Source: Micromonospora sp. CPCC 205371
Lineage (GTDB): Bacteria; Actinomycetota; Actinomycetes; Mycobacteriales; Micromonosporaceae
Direction: 5' to 3'
Assembly (NCBI RefSeq): GCF_026130045.1
Contig: NZ_JAIBNX010000004.1
Location: forward strand, 64,273 to 120,124
Length of the DNA: 55,852 nucleotides
Position numbers and translations under genes: made by a program
The notes under the pieces: model-generated
Database searches by the model: none
Told to the model about the DNA's origin: nothing
Seen by the model: only the letters and a program-made list of their open reading frames with translations
Shown: in pieces, positions 7,743 through 16,387 of the stretch
Position numbering within the stretch: the first letter of the stretch is position 1
Layout: each line of letters starts with the position of its first letter

Positions 7743-10151
7743 TTAGGGCTTGGTGACCTTGATTGCGGCGGACTGGGCCGACGGTCGGGAGTTGCCCACC
7801 GCGTTGATGGCGACGACCTTCGCCGTGTACCGGCCCAGCGCCACGTTCGAGAAGGTCGCTTGTGTGGCGCCGGCCGCGACGGCCTGGGTCAGCACCTCGC
7901 CGGACGCGTGCCTGAGGAACACCTCGTAGCCGGTGATCGGTGAACCACCGTCGGCCGGCGCCTGCCAGGTCACGATGACGTCGGTGCCGGACACGGCGAT
8001 CGCCGGCGCGTCCGGAGCGGACGGCACCGTGGCCGGCCGGACGGTGACCGTGTCCCACACTAGTGGCGTGTGGTCGAAGACCACCGCGAGCTTCAGCCTG
8101 GTGCCGACCGCGATGGTCTCCGGAAGCGTCACGCTGCCCTTCTGCGCGCCGTCGAAGAAGACCGCGCCGAGGTCCGTCACCACTCCGGTGGTCGCGTACG
8201 CGTAGGCGTGGCCGGTCGTGTTCGCGTGCAGGGCGTTGCCCGCCGGGTCCGTCGCCGTGGCGTCCAGCGGCAGGGTCGCCTTCTGCCCCACCGGGTTCGC
8301 CGCGACCAGGCCCGCCGACTCCGTGGCCGGCGTCAGCGACTTCCTCACCGGCGGCTGCTGGACGAGCCGCCACTCCTGTGAGCCGTCGTCGGTCGCGTTC
8401 TGCAAGGTGAGCGGCGCGCCCGCTGACCCACCGGTCAGGTACACGTTGGTGTTTCGGGCCGCCTGGAGCCGGTAGTGCCCGTCGCCGACCGCGACGAGGT
8501 TCCACAGGCCCGCCGGTGTGTCGTCGACCCACTGCCCGATCCGCTGGCCGACCGTGGCGTTGCCGGTCCAGATGGCCGCCGCGCGCCCGCCGGCCTTGTT
8601 CAGCAGCGTTCGCGCGCCATCGGACTTGGTAACCAGGTGCCAGTACTGAGTGTCCTTGTTGGACACCGAGCCGGCGTCCTCCAGGCGGACGTCGGGGTCG
8701 TCGCCGTTGCCGATGTTCGCGTCGTTGCTCTTGCCTCCGGTGCCGACCACCTGGCCGGTCTTGCGGTTCACGAGTTGGTAGTAGGCGCCATCCGAGCGGC
8801 CCAGGTCGACCTCGGCGTACGCGATGGTGGAGATGCCCTGGTTGCGCAGGATCACGACGCGCCCGGTGCCCTCGACGTACTGCAGGTTGCGGCTGTAGCC
8901 GGGGCCCAGCGTCGTCTGGTACTCCTTCCAGACGCCGTCGCTGCGCCCGCTCTCGTTGACCCACACGTTGCCGCTGCCGGCGGCGTTGTAGACCAGCCGC
9001 CCGTCGGGAAGCCGGATGAGCACCGGGCTACCGCCCGTGGCGAGGGTGCGGGAGCCGGCGTCGACGGGCAGCGAGGTGATGGCCTTGCCGGCGGCGTCGC
9101 CGTCCGCGTAGAACGCAAGCGGGTCGTCGGCGAGCTTGTACCGTACGTTGGCGCCGCCGCCCCAGTACTCGTAGGTGATGAGCCACTTGCCGTCCGTCGT
9201 CGGGACGACATTGGTCATGCCCGGCCGTCCACCCCCGATCTCCGACTTGCCGCCGCCCATGTCCTGGGTCAGCCCTGCGACGTCGATGACCGCTTCGCTC
9301 CATGTTGGACCGACGCCGTCCCACGTCTTGTGCGCGAGGACCTGGCCGTGCGAGTCGGTGGCGGTGTCGTTGGCCGGGTCCAGGGTGGCGACGCCGGTAA
9401 CCGGATCGAAGCCCAGATGGCCGTTCTCGTCCGAGTAGTAGCAGACGAGCTTGCCCTCGTGGACCATCAGGTACGGCTCCCAGAGGGGATCGACCTGGCG
9501 GTGGGTGTTGGCGCCCGCGACGTTGCGGCCGATCGCGCCGGCGCTGCCGCCCTGCCATCCACCGGTGGCGATGACGTTGACGACGTTCCAGGTCACGCCC
9601 TCGTCGGTGCTGGAGAACAGGGCGATGGCCAGGTCCTTGCGGTCTCCGTCGTTCGACGGTGTCCAGTTCGGATCGGCGGCCTTCTGTTCCCGGTAGTAGT
9701 GGTCTTCACCCGACACGACGCTCGCCAGCAGCAGGGTGCCGGCCTTCAGACCGCCGACGTCCTGCGGAAGGGCGTACAGGTACGGGTTCGTCCAGTTGCT
9801 GACGTACTTCGCGAAGAGCGGGTCGCCGGACAGGTACGCCGGTGCCTTGACCTCCGACAGCGGCTGCCACGTCGTGCCGTAGTCGTCGCTGGCGTAGATA
9901 GGCAGGGTCTCGCCGTCGGCGCCGCCGGTGGCGGGTACCACGGTGGCTTTCTCGAACGAGGCGACCAGGCGCCCGCTCGGCAGCTGCGCCGACTTCGGGT
10001 ACACCGCGCAGTTGCCACGCCCCTTCAGGCAAGGCTCGTCACCGAGTTGGTACATGATGCCGCCGGTCGGGTTGTACGCCTGCGCGGTCGGTCCGGGAAT
10101 CATGAACGCCGCGGATGCCACGACGATGACTCCAAGCAGGTGTCTTTTCAT
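7743..10151 (-). CDS. Secreted sialidase-fold (BNR) protein with ricin-type lectin, Ig-like and fibronectin III domains
   Basis: 802 residues from the ATG that has GGAGG nine bases upstream (longer frames to 10298 are rejected). The signal peptide ends about ...PTAQA. Residues about 30-430 resemble a sialidase-type beta-propeller with two Asp-box motifs, SDDYGTTW and SSTDEGVTW. Residues about 430-600 are a ricin-B beta-trefoil (QYWHLV, GLWNLV, QEWRLV repeats). An Ig-like segment follows, and the last 85 residues are a fibronectin III domain. It lies 16 bases after the second permease gene. It probably binds and trims an extracellular glycan. True sialidase activity is unproven, since proteins of this fold include arabinanases, other exo-glycosidases and non-catalytic lectins. 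Confidence 0.85.
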   Translation of the reverse strand: MKRHLLGVIVVASAAFMIPGPTAQAYNPTGGIMYQLGDEPCLKGRGNCAVYPKSAQLPSGRLVASFEKATVVPATGGADGETLPIYASDDYGTTWQPLSEVKAPAYLSGDPLFAKYVSNWTNPYLYALPQDVGGLKAGTLLLASVVSGEDHYYREQKAADPNWTPSNDGDRKDLAIALFSSTDEGVTWNVVNVIATGGWQGGSAGAIGRNVAGANTHRQVDPLWEPYLMVHEGKLVCYYSDENGHLGFDPVTGVATLDPANDTATDSHGQVLAHKTWDGVGPTWSEAVIDVAGLTQDMGGGKSEIGGGRPGMTNVVPTTDGKWLITYEYWGGGANVRYKLADDPLAFYADGDAAGKAITSLPVDAGSRTLATGGSPVLIRLPDGRLVYNAAGSGNVWVNESGRSDGVWKEYQTTLGPGYSRNLQYVEGTGRVVILRNQGISTIAYAEVDLGRSDGAYYQLVNRKTGQVVGTGGKSNDANIGNGDDPDVRLEDAGSVSNKDTQYWHLVTKSDGARTLLNKAGGRAAAIWTGNATVGQRIGQWVDDTPAGLWNLVAVGDGHYRLQAARNTNVYLTGGSAGAPLTLQNATDDGSQEWRLVQQPPVRKSLTPATESAGLVAANPVGQKATLPLDATATDPAGNALHANTTGHAYAYATTGVVTDLGAVFFDGAQKGSVTLPETIAVGTRLKLAVVFDHTPLVWDTVTVRPATVPSAPDAPAIAVSGTDVIVTWQAPADGGSPITGYEVFLRHASGEVLTQAVAAGATQATFSNVALGRYTAKVVAINAVGNSRPSAQSAAIKVTKP

Positions 10152-10167
10152 GAGAAAACCTCCGTTG

Positions 10168-11022
10168 TCACTGCTTGACGCCGCCGGTGGTGAGGCCGCT
10201 TTGCCAGTAGCGCTGGAGTAGCAGGAATGCCACGACGAGGGGGATGATCGAGAGTAGGGAGCCGGTGACGACGTAGGCGAGCATGTCGCTGTTGGCACCG
10301 GAGCCGCCGCCGACGGCTTGGGCGGACCAGGAAGCGAGTCCGACGGTGATGGGGTAAAGGTTGGGGTCGTTGAGCATGATCAGGGGTAGGAAGTAGTTGT
10401 TCCAGGTGGAGACGAGGGTGAACAGCACGACCGTCACGAACCCCGGTGCCAGCAACCGCATGGCGATCCGGGCGAAGATCTGGAACTCGCCGGCGCCGTC
10501 GATGCGGGCGGCCTCGATGAGGCTGTCGGGTATGGCGTCTTGGGCGTAGACGCGCATCAGGTACAGGCCGAACGGGCTGACCAGCGACGGCAGGATGATC
10601 GCCCACGGCGTGTTGACCAGGCCTACCTTCGCGAACAGCAGGTACGTCGGGATGGCGAGCGCCGTGGTCGGCACCATGATGGCGCCCAGCACCACGTTGA
10701 ACGCGACCCGGTCGCCCCGGAAGCGAAACTTGGCGAACCCGTACCCGCCGGCGGCGGCCAGCAGCGCCGCACCTACCGAGCTGGCCACGGCGTAGATGCC
10801 GGTGTTCACCAGCCAGCGCACGAAGACACCGTGGTCGTGGGTCAGGGTCGCCCGGATGTTGGCCCATAGTTGTGGGCTGTCCGAGAACCACAGCCCGAAG
10901 GTGGTGAACAGGTCCTGGGTGCTTTTGGTTGAGGCGACCAGTAGCCAGAACAGCGGCAGCAGGAAATACCCGAGTGCGGCGAGCATGGCGATGGTCAACG
11001 GTGTGCTGCGCCGGCGGGTCAT
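10168..11022 (-). CDS. Sugar ABC transporter permease (MalG/CUT1 type)
   Basis: 284 residues with six predicted membrane spans. The EAA loop EAARIDGAGEFQIFARIAM, where the ATPase docks, is characteristic of MalG-like inner-membrane subunits of CUT1 carbohydrate importers. The ATG overlaps the stop of the preceding permease (ATGA), so translation is coupled. No ATP-binding gene is present in this run; actinobacteria often share one MsiK-type ATPase among several such importers. The substrate is inferred to be an oligosaccharide or glycoside from the neighbouring GH42 and sialidase-fold protein. Confidence 0.94.
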   Translation of the reverse strand: MTRRRSTPLTIAMLAALGYFLLPLFWLLVASTKSTQDLFTTFGLWFSDSPQLWANIRATLTHDHGVFVRWLVNTGIYAVASSVGAALLAAAGGYGFAKFRFRGDRVAFNVVLGAIMVPTTALAIPTYLLFAKVGLVNTPWAIILPSLVSPFGLYLMRVYAQDAIPDSLIEAARIDGAGEFQIFARIAMRLLAPGFVTVVLFTLVSTWNNYFLPLIMLNDPNLYPITVGLASWSAQAVGGGSGANSDMLAYVVTGSLLSIIPLVVAFLLLQRYWQSGLTTGGVKQ

Positions 11023-11915
11023 GTGCTTCTGCCCCGGTTGGCGGTGAGCAGGACGGCGTAGGAGAAGATCACGATGATCAGGCCGAGCAGGAACGACACC
11101 GCGGCCGCGTAGTTGATTTGCTGGCTGGTGAAGGCCAGCGTGTAGGCGTACAGGTTGGCGGTGTAGGCGCTGTCGACGACGTTGGGTGCGATGTCGCGTA
11201 GCAGTCTGGGCTCGTTGAATAGTTGGAAGCTGCCGATGACCGAGAACACCAGGGTCAACATGAGTGCCGGCCGTAGCGCGGGTAGTTTGACGGACCAGGC
11301 TGTCCGCCAGGCGCCGGCGCCGTCGACGGCGGCGGCCTCGTACAGGTCTTGCGGGATGGCGCGCAGCGCCGCGTACAGGATGATCATGTTGTAGCCGACG
11401 AATTCCCAGGTGACGATGTTGGCCAGGCTGCCCAGCATCCACCCGTCGGTCAGGAAGGCCGGGGCCGGTAGGGACAGCGTCCGGGCCAGTTGGGCGAACG
11501 GGCCGTAGTCCGGTCCGTAAAGGTAGCCCCACATGAGGGCGGCGACCACGCTGGGCACCGCGTAGGGCACGAAGATGCCCAGCCGGACCACACGCGATAG
11601 CCGCAGCAGTCCACTGTCCAGCGCGAGGGCGAACACCAGCGCCAGCAGCAGCATGACGGGTACCTGGACGGCGAAGAACGTGGCCACCCGCACGATCCCG
11701 CGGATCAGTTGCGGGTCCTGCACCGCGGTGACGTAGTTGGAAAGCCCCACGAACGAGGTCCCGCCCACCAGCCGGTCCTGAAACAGGCTCAGATAGGCGG
11801 CGTACGCCAGCGGCCCGATGAAAAGCAGCAGGAACAGCAGCAGAAACGGGGCGACGAACAACGGCCCCGCCGCACGGCGGTGTGCCGTGCGGCGCTGCGC
11901 GGAAACAACGGTCAT
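11019..11915 (-). CDS. Sugar ABC transporter permease (MalF/CUT1 type)
   Basis: 298 residues. A basic N-terminus (RRTAHRRAAGP) precedes six hydrophobic spans, and the EAA loop reads EAAAVDGAGAWRTAWSVKL. The ATG shares one base with the stop of the upstream binding-protein gene (TGATG), and its own stop overlaps the next permease. The binding protein and both permeases are therefore one translationally coupled unit. It forms the membrane channel heterodimer with the downstream MalG-type subunit. Confidence 0.94.
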   Translation of the reverse strand: MTVVSAQRRTAHRRAAGPLFVAPFLLLFLLLFIGPLAYAAYLSLFQDRLVGGTSFVGLSNYVTAVQDPQLIRGIVRVATFFAVQVPVMLLLALVFALALDSGLLRLSRVVRLGIFVPYAVPSVVAALMWGYLYGPDYGPFAQLARTLSLPAPAFLTDGWMLGSLANIVTWEFVGYNMIILYAALRAIPQDLYEAAAVDGAGAWRTAWSVKLPALRPALMLTLVFSVIGSFQLFNEPRLLRDIAPNVVDSAYTANLYAYTLAFTSQQINYAAAVSFLLGLIIVIFSYAVLLTANRGRST

Positions 11916-13291
11916 CACGAGTCCCGGACGGTGAAGCCCTGGCTCTTGGCGAACGTGGTCAGCCGGGTCTGCCACTGATCCAGCGCGACCACGGCGTCGG
12001 TCTTGTCGGCCAGGGACTTGCCGACCGTCTCGGTCCAGTCCGTCACCGCCCGGTCCAGGAACGGCGGCCACTGGAACGACAGGTTGATCGTCGAGCTGAT
12101 GTCGGCGAAGACCTGGTTGACCCGCTGGCCACCGTAGAAGGCCGGCGCGTCGCCCACGTAGCTGGGGTCGGCCAGCAGCGCCTTGGTCGCCGGGAACAGG
12201 AACTGCTTGGTGGTGAACAGCTTCACGGTTTCGGGGTCGCTGTTGAGGAACTGGGCGAACTGCGCCGCCACGATCGCGTTCTTGCTCGTCTTGATGACCG
12301 CGCTGGTCGAGCCGCCCCAGTTGCCGGAGGTCGGCTTCGAGGCGTCCCACTGCGGCAGCGGCGCCGCCCGCCACTTGCCCGAAGTGGACTTCGCCGAACC
12401 GGCCAGGAACACCGGCCCCCACGCAGCGGTCAGCCAGGTCGCGTACTTGCCCCGGTTCAGCGCGTTGAACCAGGCGTCGGTGAAGTTCGCCTCGGTGCCG
12501 ATGACGCCTTCCTTAGCGAGCCCACCCCAATACCGCGCCAGCTTCTTGGCCGCCTCGTCGTTCACCTTCAGCGTGATGTCGCTCGCGCCAGACACCGCGT
12601 ACGGCGCGGCGCCCGCCTGCCAGAGCAGGCCGTGCCAGGCGGCGGCTTCGTTCGCCGACAGGCAGGTCAGGTACACGTTGGGGTCGGCCGCGTGCAGCTT
12701 GCGCGCCGCGGCGGCGAACTCATCCCAGGTCTTCGGCACCGCGATGCCATGCTTGTCGAAGATGTCCTGCCGATACAACATCCCCATCGGCCCGGTGTCC
12801 TGCGGGATCGCCCATACCTCACCGTTCTCGCCACTGACCTGACCCCACGTCCAGTCCACGAACCGATCCCTGAGCGCCTCCGCACCATACGGCCGCAAAT
12901 CCAACAGGTCGCCGGTGATAGTGAACGTCGGAATGTACTGGAACTCCATCTGCACCACATCCGGCGCGCCGGTGCCGGCCTTCAACGCAGTCCGCAGCTT
13001 CGTGTAATGCTCCGTGCCCCGGCCGGCGTTGACCACCTTCACCTTGATAGCCGGGTACTTCTTCAGGAACAGATCCACCTCCTGCTGGATGTCCGGCACC
13101 CACGTCCAGAACGTCAACTCCGTCGGCGTCGACATCGCCTTGTCGATGTCCGCCTGGCTGACCGGCCCCGCGGGAGCCGTGTCGTTGTTGTCGTCGCCGC
13201 CCCCGCAGGCGGCCAAAGCCGCGCCGAGCGGCACCGCTCCCGCCGTGGCGAGCAAGGCGCGGCGGCTAACCGGAGGAGAGAATCTAGGCAT
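11915..13291 (-). CDS. Sugar-binding lipoprotein of ABC transporter (SBP family 1)
   Basis: 458 residues. The N-terminus has a twin-arginine-like stretch (VSRRALLATAGA) and lipobox LAAC, so the product is probably exported by Tat or Sec and anchored by lipid to the outer face of the membrane. The body has the two-lobed family 1 solute-binding layout (TELTFWTWVPD, DVVQMEFQYIPTF, WAIPQDTGPMGMLY, WNASKPTSG-like aromatic patches typical of sugar contact). GGGAG lies eight bases before the ATG. It is the first gene of the importer, 90 bases after the LacI gene, and delivers sugar to the two permeases that follow. Confidence 0.93.
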   Translation of the reverse strand: MPRFSPPVSRRALLATAGAVPLGAALAACGGGDDNNDTAPAGPVSQADIDKAMSTPTELTFWTWVPDIQQEVDLFLKKYPAIKVKVVNAGRGTEHYTKLRTALKAGTGAPDVVQMEFQYIPTFTITGDLLDLRPYGAEALRDRFVDWTWGQVSGENGEVWAIPQDTGPMGMLYRQDIFDKHGIAVPKTWDEFAAAARKLHAADPNVYLTCLSANEAAAWHGLLWQAGAAPYAVSGASDITLKVNDEAAKKLARYWGGLAKEGVIGTEANFTDAWFNALNRGKYATWLTAAWGPVFLAGSAKSTSGKWRAAPLPQWDASKPTSGNWGGSTSAVIKTSKNAIVAAQFAQFLNSDPETVKLFTTKQFLFPATKALLADPSYVGDAPAFYGGQRVNQVFADISSTINLSFQWPPFLDRAVTDWTETVGKSLADKTDAVVALDQWQTRLTTFAKSQGFTVRDS

Positions 13292-13323
13292 GGTGAAACT
13301 CCCGTCATGTGGGCAGGGGTTAT

Positions 13324-13345
13324 CAACGCGCTGCGTACAACGCGC
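13324..13345. promoter_or_regulatory. Direct repeat CAACGCGC x2 upstream of the sugar importer
   Basis: The octamer CAACGCGC occurs at 13324-13331 and again at 13338-13345, a spacing of 14 bases, in the 90-base gap between the LacI gene and the binding-protein gene. It lies where an operator for the importer run would be expected. It does not resemble the long inverted repeat at 14471-14498, so assignment to the neighbouring LacI protein is uncertain. Confidence 0.3.
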
Positions 13346-13381
13346 ACAAGAGACAGTGCTATGTGGACAGAAGACGGCGGG

Positions 13382-14428
13382 TCAGCGTCGACTAGCCGCC
13401 GGCGGTGGTGCGGTGGATGTGCGAACGATCAGTTCCACCGGTGGGTCGACCGCGGGTGGCGGGTCGGCGTCCGGTTTCTCGATGGCCTGCACCAGAAGCT
13501 TGAGTCCTTCTTGGGCGACGGCATCGAACGGCTGGCGCACGGTGGTCAGAGGAGGTGTCACGAACGCGGCGAGCGGGATGTCGTCGAAACCGACGACGCT
13601 GACGTCTTCGGGCACCCGGCGACCGGATTCCAGCAGCCCGCGGAGCAGACCGATGGCCATGTCGTCGTTCGCGGCGAACACCGCGGTCACGTCGCGGTCC
13701 GCCGCCAGTCTCCGGCCGGCCTCGTACCCGGACGCGGCGGACCAGTCGCCTTCGACGACCGGCGGTTCGGCCCGGCCGTGCGCCCGCAGCGCGGATCGCC
13801 AACCCTCCACCCGGTCCCGCGCGGCGTACCACCGCTGCGGTCCGGCCAGGTGGTGGACGGTCGGGTGGCCCAGGCCGAGCAGGTGTTCGGTGGCGGCCCT
13901 GGCCAGGGCGTCGGCGGCGACTCCGACTGTGATCACCTTGGGCGCGGCGAAGGCCGGTGGCGCGCCGAGCACGAGTACCGGCACGTCGACCCGGACCGCG
14001 CCCGCGCCCTCGTCTATCGGCTCGGAGATCACGATGCCGTCGACGCCTTGCTCGATCAGAGATTGGACCGCGCCGGTTGCCCCGCCCGGGTCGCCTTCGA
14101 CCGTGTTGACGACGCGCAGCGCGTATCCGGCGTCGCGCACCGCCCGCTCGACGCCCATCAGGAGCGAGGCGGGACCGTAGAGGGCGGTGCCGAGGGTGAC
14201 CACCCCGATGGAGCGGGAGCGGCCGGACGCGAGGGCCCGCGCCGCGTGGTTGAGCCGGTAGCCGAGCTCCTCGGCCGCGGCCATGACCCGCTGGCGCACG
14301 TCGGCGGAGACGTACGGCTCGTTGTTGAAGACCCTGGACACGGTCTTCTGCGAGACGCCGGCCACGCGTGCGACATCGGCGCTGCGCGGCGCGGCGGCGT
14401 TTCTGCCCCGTCCCACCATCCGCGTCAT
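13382..14428 (-). CDS. LacI-family transcriptional repressor
   Basis: 348 residues. The N-terminal helix-turn-helix (ADVARVAGVSQKTVSRVFNNEPYVSADVRQRV) and hinge are followed by a periplasmic-binding-like effector domain (IGVVTLGTALYGPASLLMGVERAVR ... VVGFDDIPLAAFVTPPLTTVRQP). The last block is the family's dimerisation signature. It stands immediately upstream of, and collinear with, the sugar importer/GH42 run and should repress that run until the sugar ligand appears. A 28-base inverted repeat 43 bases upstream of its start suggests autoregulation. The identity of the inducer is unknown. Confidence 0.93.
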   Translation of the reverse strand: MTRMVGRGRNAAAPRSADVARVAGVSQKTVSRVFNNEPYVSADVRQRVMAAAEELGYRLNHAARALASGRSRSIGVVTLGTALYGPASLLMGVERAVRDAGYALRVVNTVEGDPGGATGAVQSLIEQGVDGIVISEPIDEGAGAVRVDVPVLVLGAPPAFAAPKVITVGVAADALARAATEHLLGLGHPTVHHLAGPQRWYAARDRVEGWRSALRAHGRAEPPVVEGDWSAASGYEAGRRLAADRDVTAVFAANDDMAIGLLRGLLESGRRVPEDVSVVGFDDIPLAAFVTPPLTTVRQPFDAVAQEGLKLLVQAIEKPDADPPPAVDPPVELIVRTSTAPPPAASRR

Positions 14429-14470
14429 GCTATCTCCCGATGCCCTGGCCAGTGCCGCCTACCCGCTTTC

Positions 14471-14498
14471 TGACTGCGCTGTCATGTTTGCGCAGTCA
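14471..14498. promoter_or_regulatory. Inverted repeat TGACTGCGC-N10-GCGCAGTCA, candidate operator
   Basis: Two perfect 9-base arms are separated by ten bases (TGTCATGTTT) in the gap between the TetR stop and the LacI start. The position, just upstream of the LacI gene, fits an autoregulatory operator or promoter overlap. LacI sites are usually more compact, so a different regulator, or a transcript hairpin serving as terminator for the alkB-tetR unit, is also possible. No U-tract follows. Confidence 0.5.
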
Positions 14499-14548
14499 TA
14501 CGCGCTCGTCAAGAGCCCGAAACAATTCCGCAATGTCTCAGGGCACCG

Positions 14549-15157
14549 TCAGCGGGTGAGGGCCTGCAGGGCGAACGGGGTCAGCAGCCGCACGATGTCT
14601 TTGACGGTCGCCTCTGGGGTGCCCGTCGGCGCGGTGACGTGGCTGATCGCCAGCCGCACGATGGACCCGGCGAACAGCCGCGCGTCGTCGGCCTTGATCT
14701 GCGGCCACAGCTCGGCGATGACGCCGGTGAGCGCTTGCTCGGCGGCCAGGATGACCGGCAGGCCCTGCGTGGTCACCAGCGGAAGGAGCTCGTCGCCGCC
14801 GTGACCCTGCAGGATGGCCTTGACCATCACGCTGTCGGCCGCGCCGGTCAGGAAAGCGTCCAGCCCAGCCTCGATCGCGGCGAACGGGTCGTCGGCGCGG
14901 CCGCGAACGGCGTCGACGACCGAACCGAGGAACCGCTCGGTCTCGCTCAGCACGTACGCCTGCGCGAGCGCGTCGCGGGAGCCGTACAGCTGGTAGAGGG
15001 TCTGCCGGCTGACGCCGGCCCGGCCGGCCACGTCGGCCATGCGGGTGGCTTCCCAGCCCCGGTCCCGTATCAGCTCCTCAACCGCCCGCAGGATGGACTG
15101 CCGCATCGCGACGCGGGCCCGGTCCACGTACCGCTGCCGGCCGGGGGCGGGGGTCAC
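14549..15157 (-). CDS. TetR-family regulator of the alkB unit
   Basis: 202 residues from a GTG that overlaps the stop of alkB (GTGA), hence coupled translation. The N-terminal helix-turn-helix reads MADVAGRAGVSRQTLYQLYGSRDALAQAYV, a standard TetR DNA-binding domain. The C-terminal part is helical and probably binds ligand. Actinobacterial alkane hydroxylase clusters commonly end with such a regulator, so control of alkB is the natural inference. The long frame reaching 16075 is an artefact across alkB. Confidence 0.88.
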   Translation of the reverse strand: MTPAPGRQRYVDRARVAMRQSILRAVEELIRDRGWEATRMADVAGRAGVSRQTLYQLYGSRDALAQAYVLSETERFLGSVVDAVRGRADDPFAAIEAGLDAFLTGAADSVMVKAILQGHGGDELLPLVTTQGLPVILAAEQALTGVIAELWPQIKADDARLFAGSIVRLAISHVTAPTGTPEATVKDIVRLLTPFALQALTR

Positions 15158-16311
15158 CGTGTGCTTTCGGCGAGGCGGGTGCGGTAGCGAGCGCCCAGCC
15201 GGGCGCGCGCGGGCGGATGGACGTTGGCCAGGCTCAGATCGCCGCCGTAGTGCGCGAGGACGCGGTGATCCATGATCCGTCGCCACAGTGGAGGTACCAG
15301 CGCCACGACGATCATCGTCGCATAGCCGGCCGGAAGTTGCGGGGATGTGTCGAACGAGCGCAGCACCTGGTAGCGGCGCGTGGGGTTGGCGTGGTGGTCG
15401 CTGTGCCGCTGCAGCTGGTACAGGAAGATGTTCGTGGTCAAGCGGTTGCTGTTCCAGCTGTGCCGCTCGTCGACCTTCTCGTACCTGCCGGCCGCGTTCC
15501 GCTGCCGGGCGAGGCCGTAGTGCTCCAGGTAGTTGACCACCTCCAGCAGCGAGAACCCCCACACGGCCTGCGCCATGACGAAGGGCAGCACACCCGGACC
15601 GAACGCGATGACGAGCGTTGCGAACAGCACGACGGTCATCAGCCAGGCGTTGAGAACGTCGTTGCGCGGCGTCCACGGCGAGCGCCGCCGGACGGTGAAG
15701 CGGCTGGTCTCCAGGTGCCAGGCCGATCGCAGGCTGCCCAGCACGGTACGCGGCCAGAACCGCCAGAAACTTTCGCCGATCCGCGCGCTGGCCGGATCCT
15801 CGAAGGTGGCGACCCTCGTGTGGTGGCCGCGGTTGTGCTCCACATAGAAGTGGCCGTACGCCGTGGGCGCCAACGCGATCTTCGACAGCCAGCGCTCGAC
15901 GCTTTCCCGCTTGTGCCCCAGCTCGTGCGCGGTGTTGATGGCGATGCCGTTCACCGTGCCGATCGTGGCCAGCAGCCCGAGCCGGCCGACCCAGTCCAGG
16001 CCACCGGACCGCCACTGCCAGGCGCCAAGGACCAGGGCACCGAACTGCAACGGCAGGTACAGGTAGGTCAACCACCGGTAGTAGCGGTCGTCCTGCAGCT
16101 GCTTGACGACATCGTCGGGAGGGTTGCCGACATCATCGCCGCCGGCCACATCCATGATCGGGATCAGGACGAAGACCAGCACCACGGTCAGCCACCACCA
16201 CCCGCTGGAGCCGGTCTGCCGCGCGAGGCCGAAGCTCAAGAACGGCAGGATCGGTACGACGATCGCCGACGGCCACAGGTATCGACGGCCGTCCCGCCAG
16301 GACGTTGTCAT
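15154..16311 (-). CDS. alkB: Alkane 1-monooxygenase
   Basis: 385 residues. This is an integral-membrane non-heme di-iron hydroxylase that oxidises terminal methyl groups of alkanes or fatty chains, fed by rubredoxin. Three His clusters are present: HELGHK (His129, His133), EHNRGHHT (His159, 163, 164) and RHSDHHA, plus the AlkB-typical LEHYGL and PAGYATM. Six membrane spans are predicted. The gene precedes a TetR gene with overlap. Unlike most actinobacterial alkB loci there is no rubredoxin gene or fused rubredoxin domain (the C-terminus stops after ARYRTRLAESTR). Electrons must come from a rubredoxin encoded elsewhere. A fatty-acid desaturase is less likely given the HELGHK and NRGHH spacing. 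Confidence 0.93.
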   Translation of the reverse strand: MTTSWRDGRRYLWPSAIVVPILPFLSFGLARQTGSSGWWWLTVVLVFVLIPIMDVAGGDDVGNPPDDVVKQLQDDRYYRWLTYLYLPLQFGALVLGAWQWRSGGLDWVGRLGLLATIGTVNGIAINTAHELGHKRESVERWLSKIALAPTAYGHFYVEHNRGHHTRVATFEDPASARIGESFWRFWPRTVLGSLRSAWHLETSRFTVRRRSPWTPRNDVLNAWLMTVVLFATLVIAFGPGVLPFVMAQAVWGFSLLEVVNYLEHYGLARQRNAAGRYEKVDERHSWNSNRLTTNIFLYQLQRHSDHHANPTRRYQVLRSFDTSPQLPAGYATMIVVALVPPLWRRIMDHRVLAHYGGDLSLANVHPPARARLGARYRTRLAESTR

Positions 16312-16387
16312 GCCACGACGGTGGCATACATCGATTTAGTTTACAAGAGCCTTGCTCGTGTCAGCCGTAGCTACATATCATCCCGTC

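Noticed and set aside
8475-10178. Long plus-strand frame opposite the sialidase-fold gene
   Set aside because: Antisense artefact of high GC third positions; biased composition and no recognisable motif.
13292-13381. Clear sigma-70 promoter for the sugar importer
   Set aside because: No convincing -35/-10 pair with proper spacing could be picked on the minus strand; only the direct repeat is reported.
15766-15774. Additional GAAACTTTC copy inside alkB
   Set aside because: Lies mid-gene and encodes the conserved ESFW stretch; treated as a chance occurrence, not an operator.
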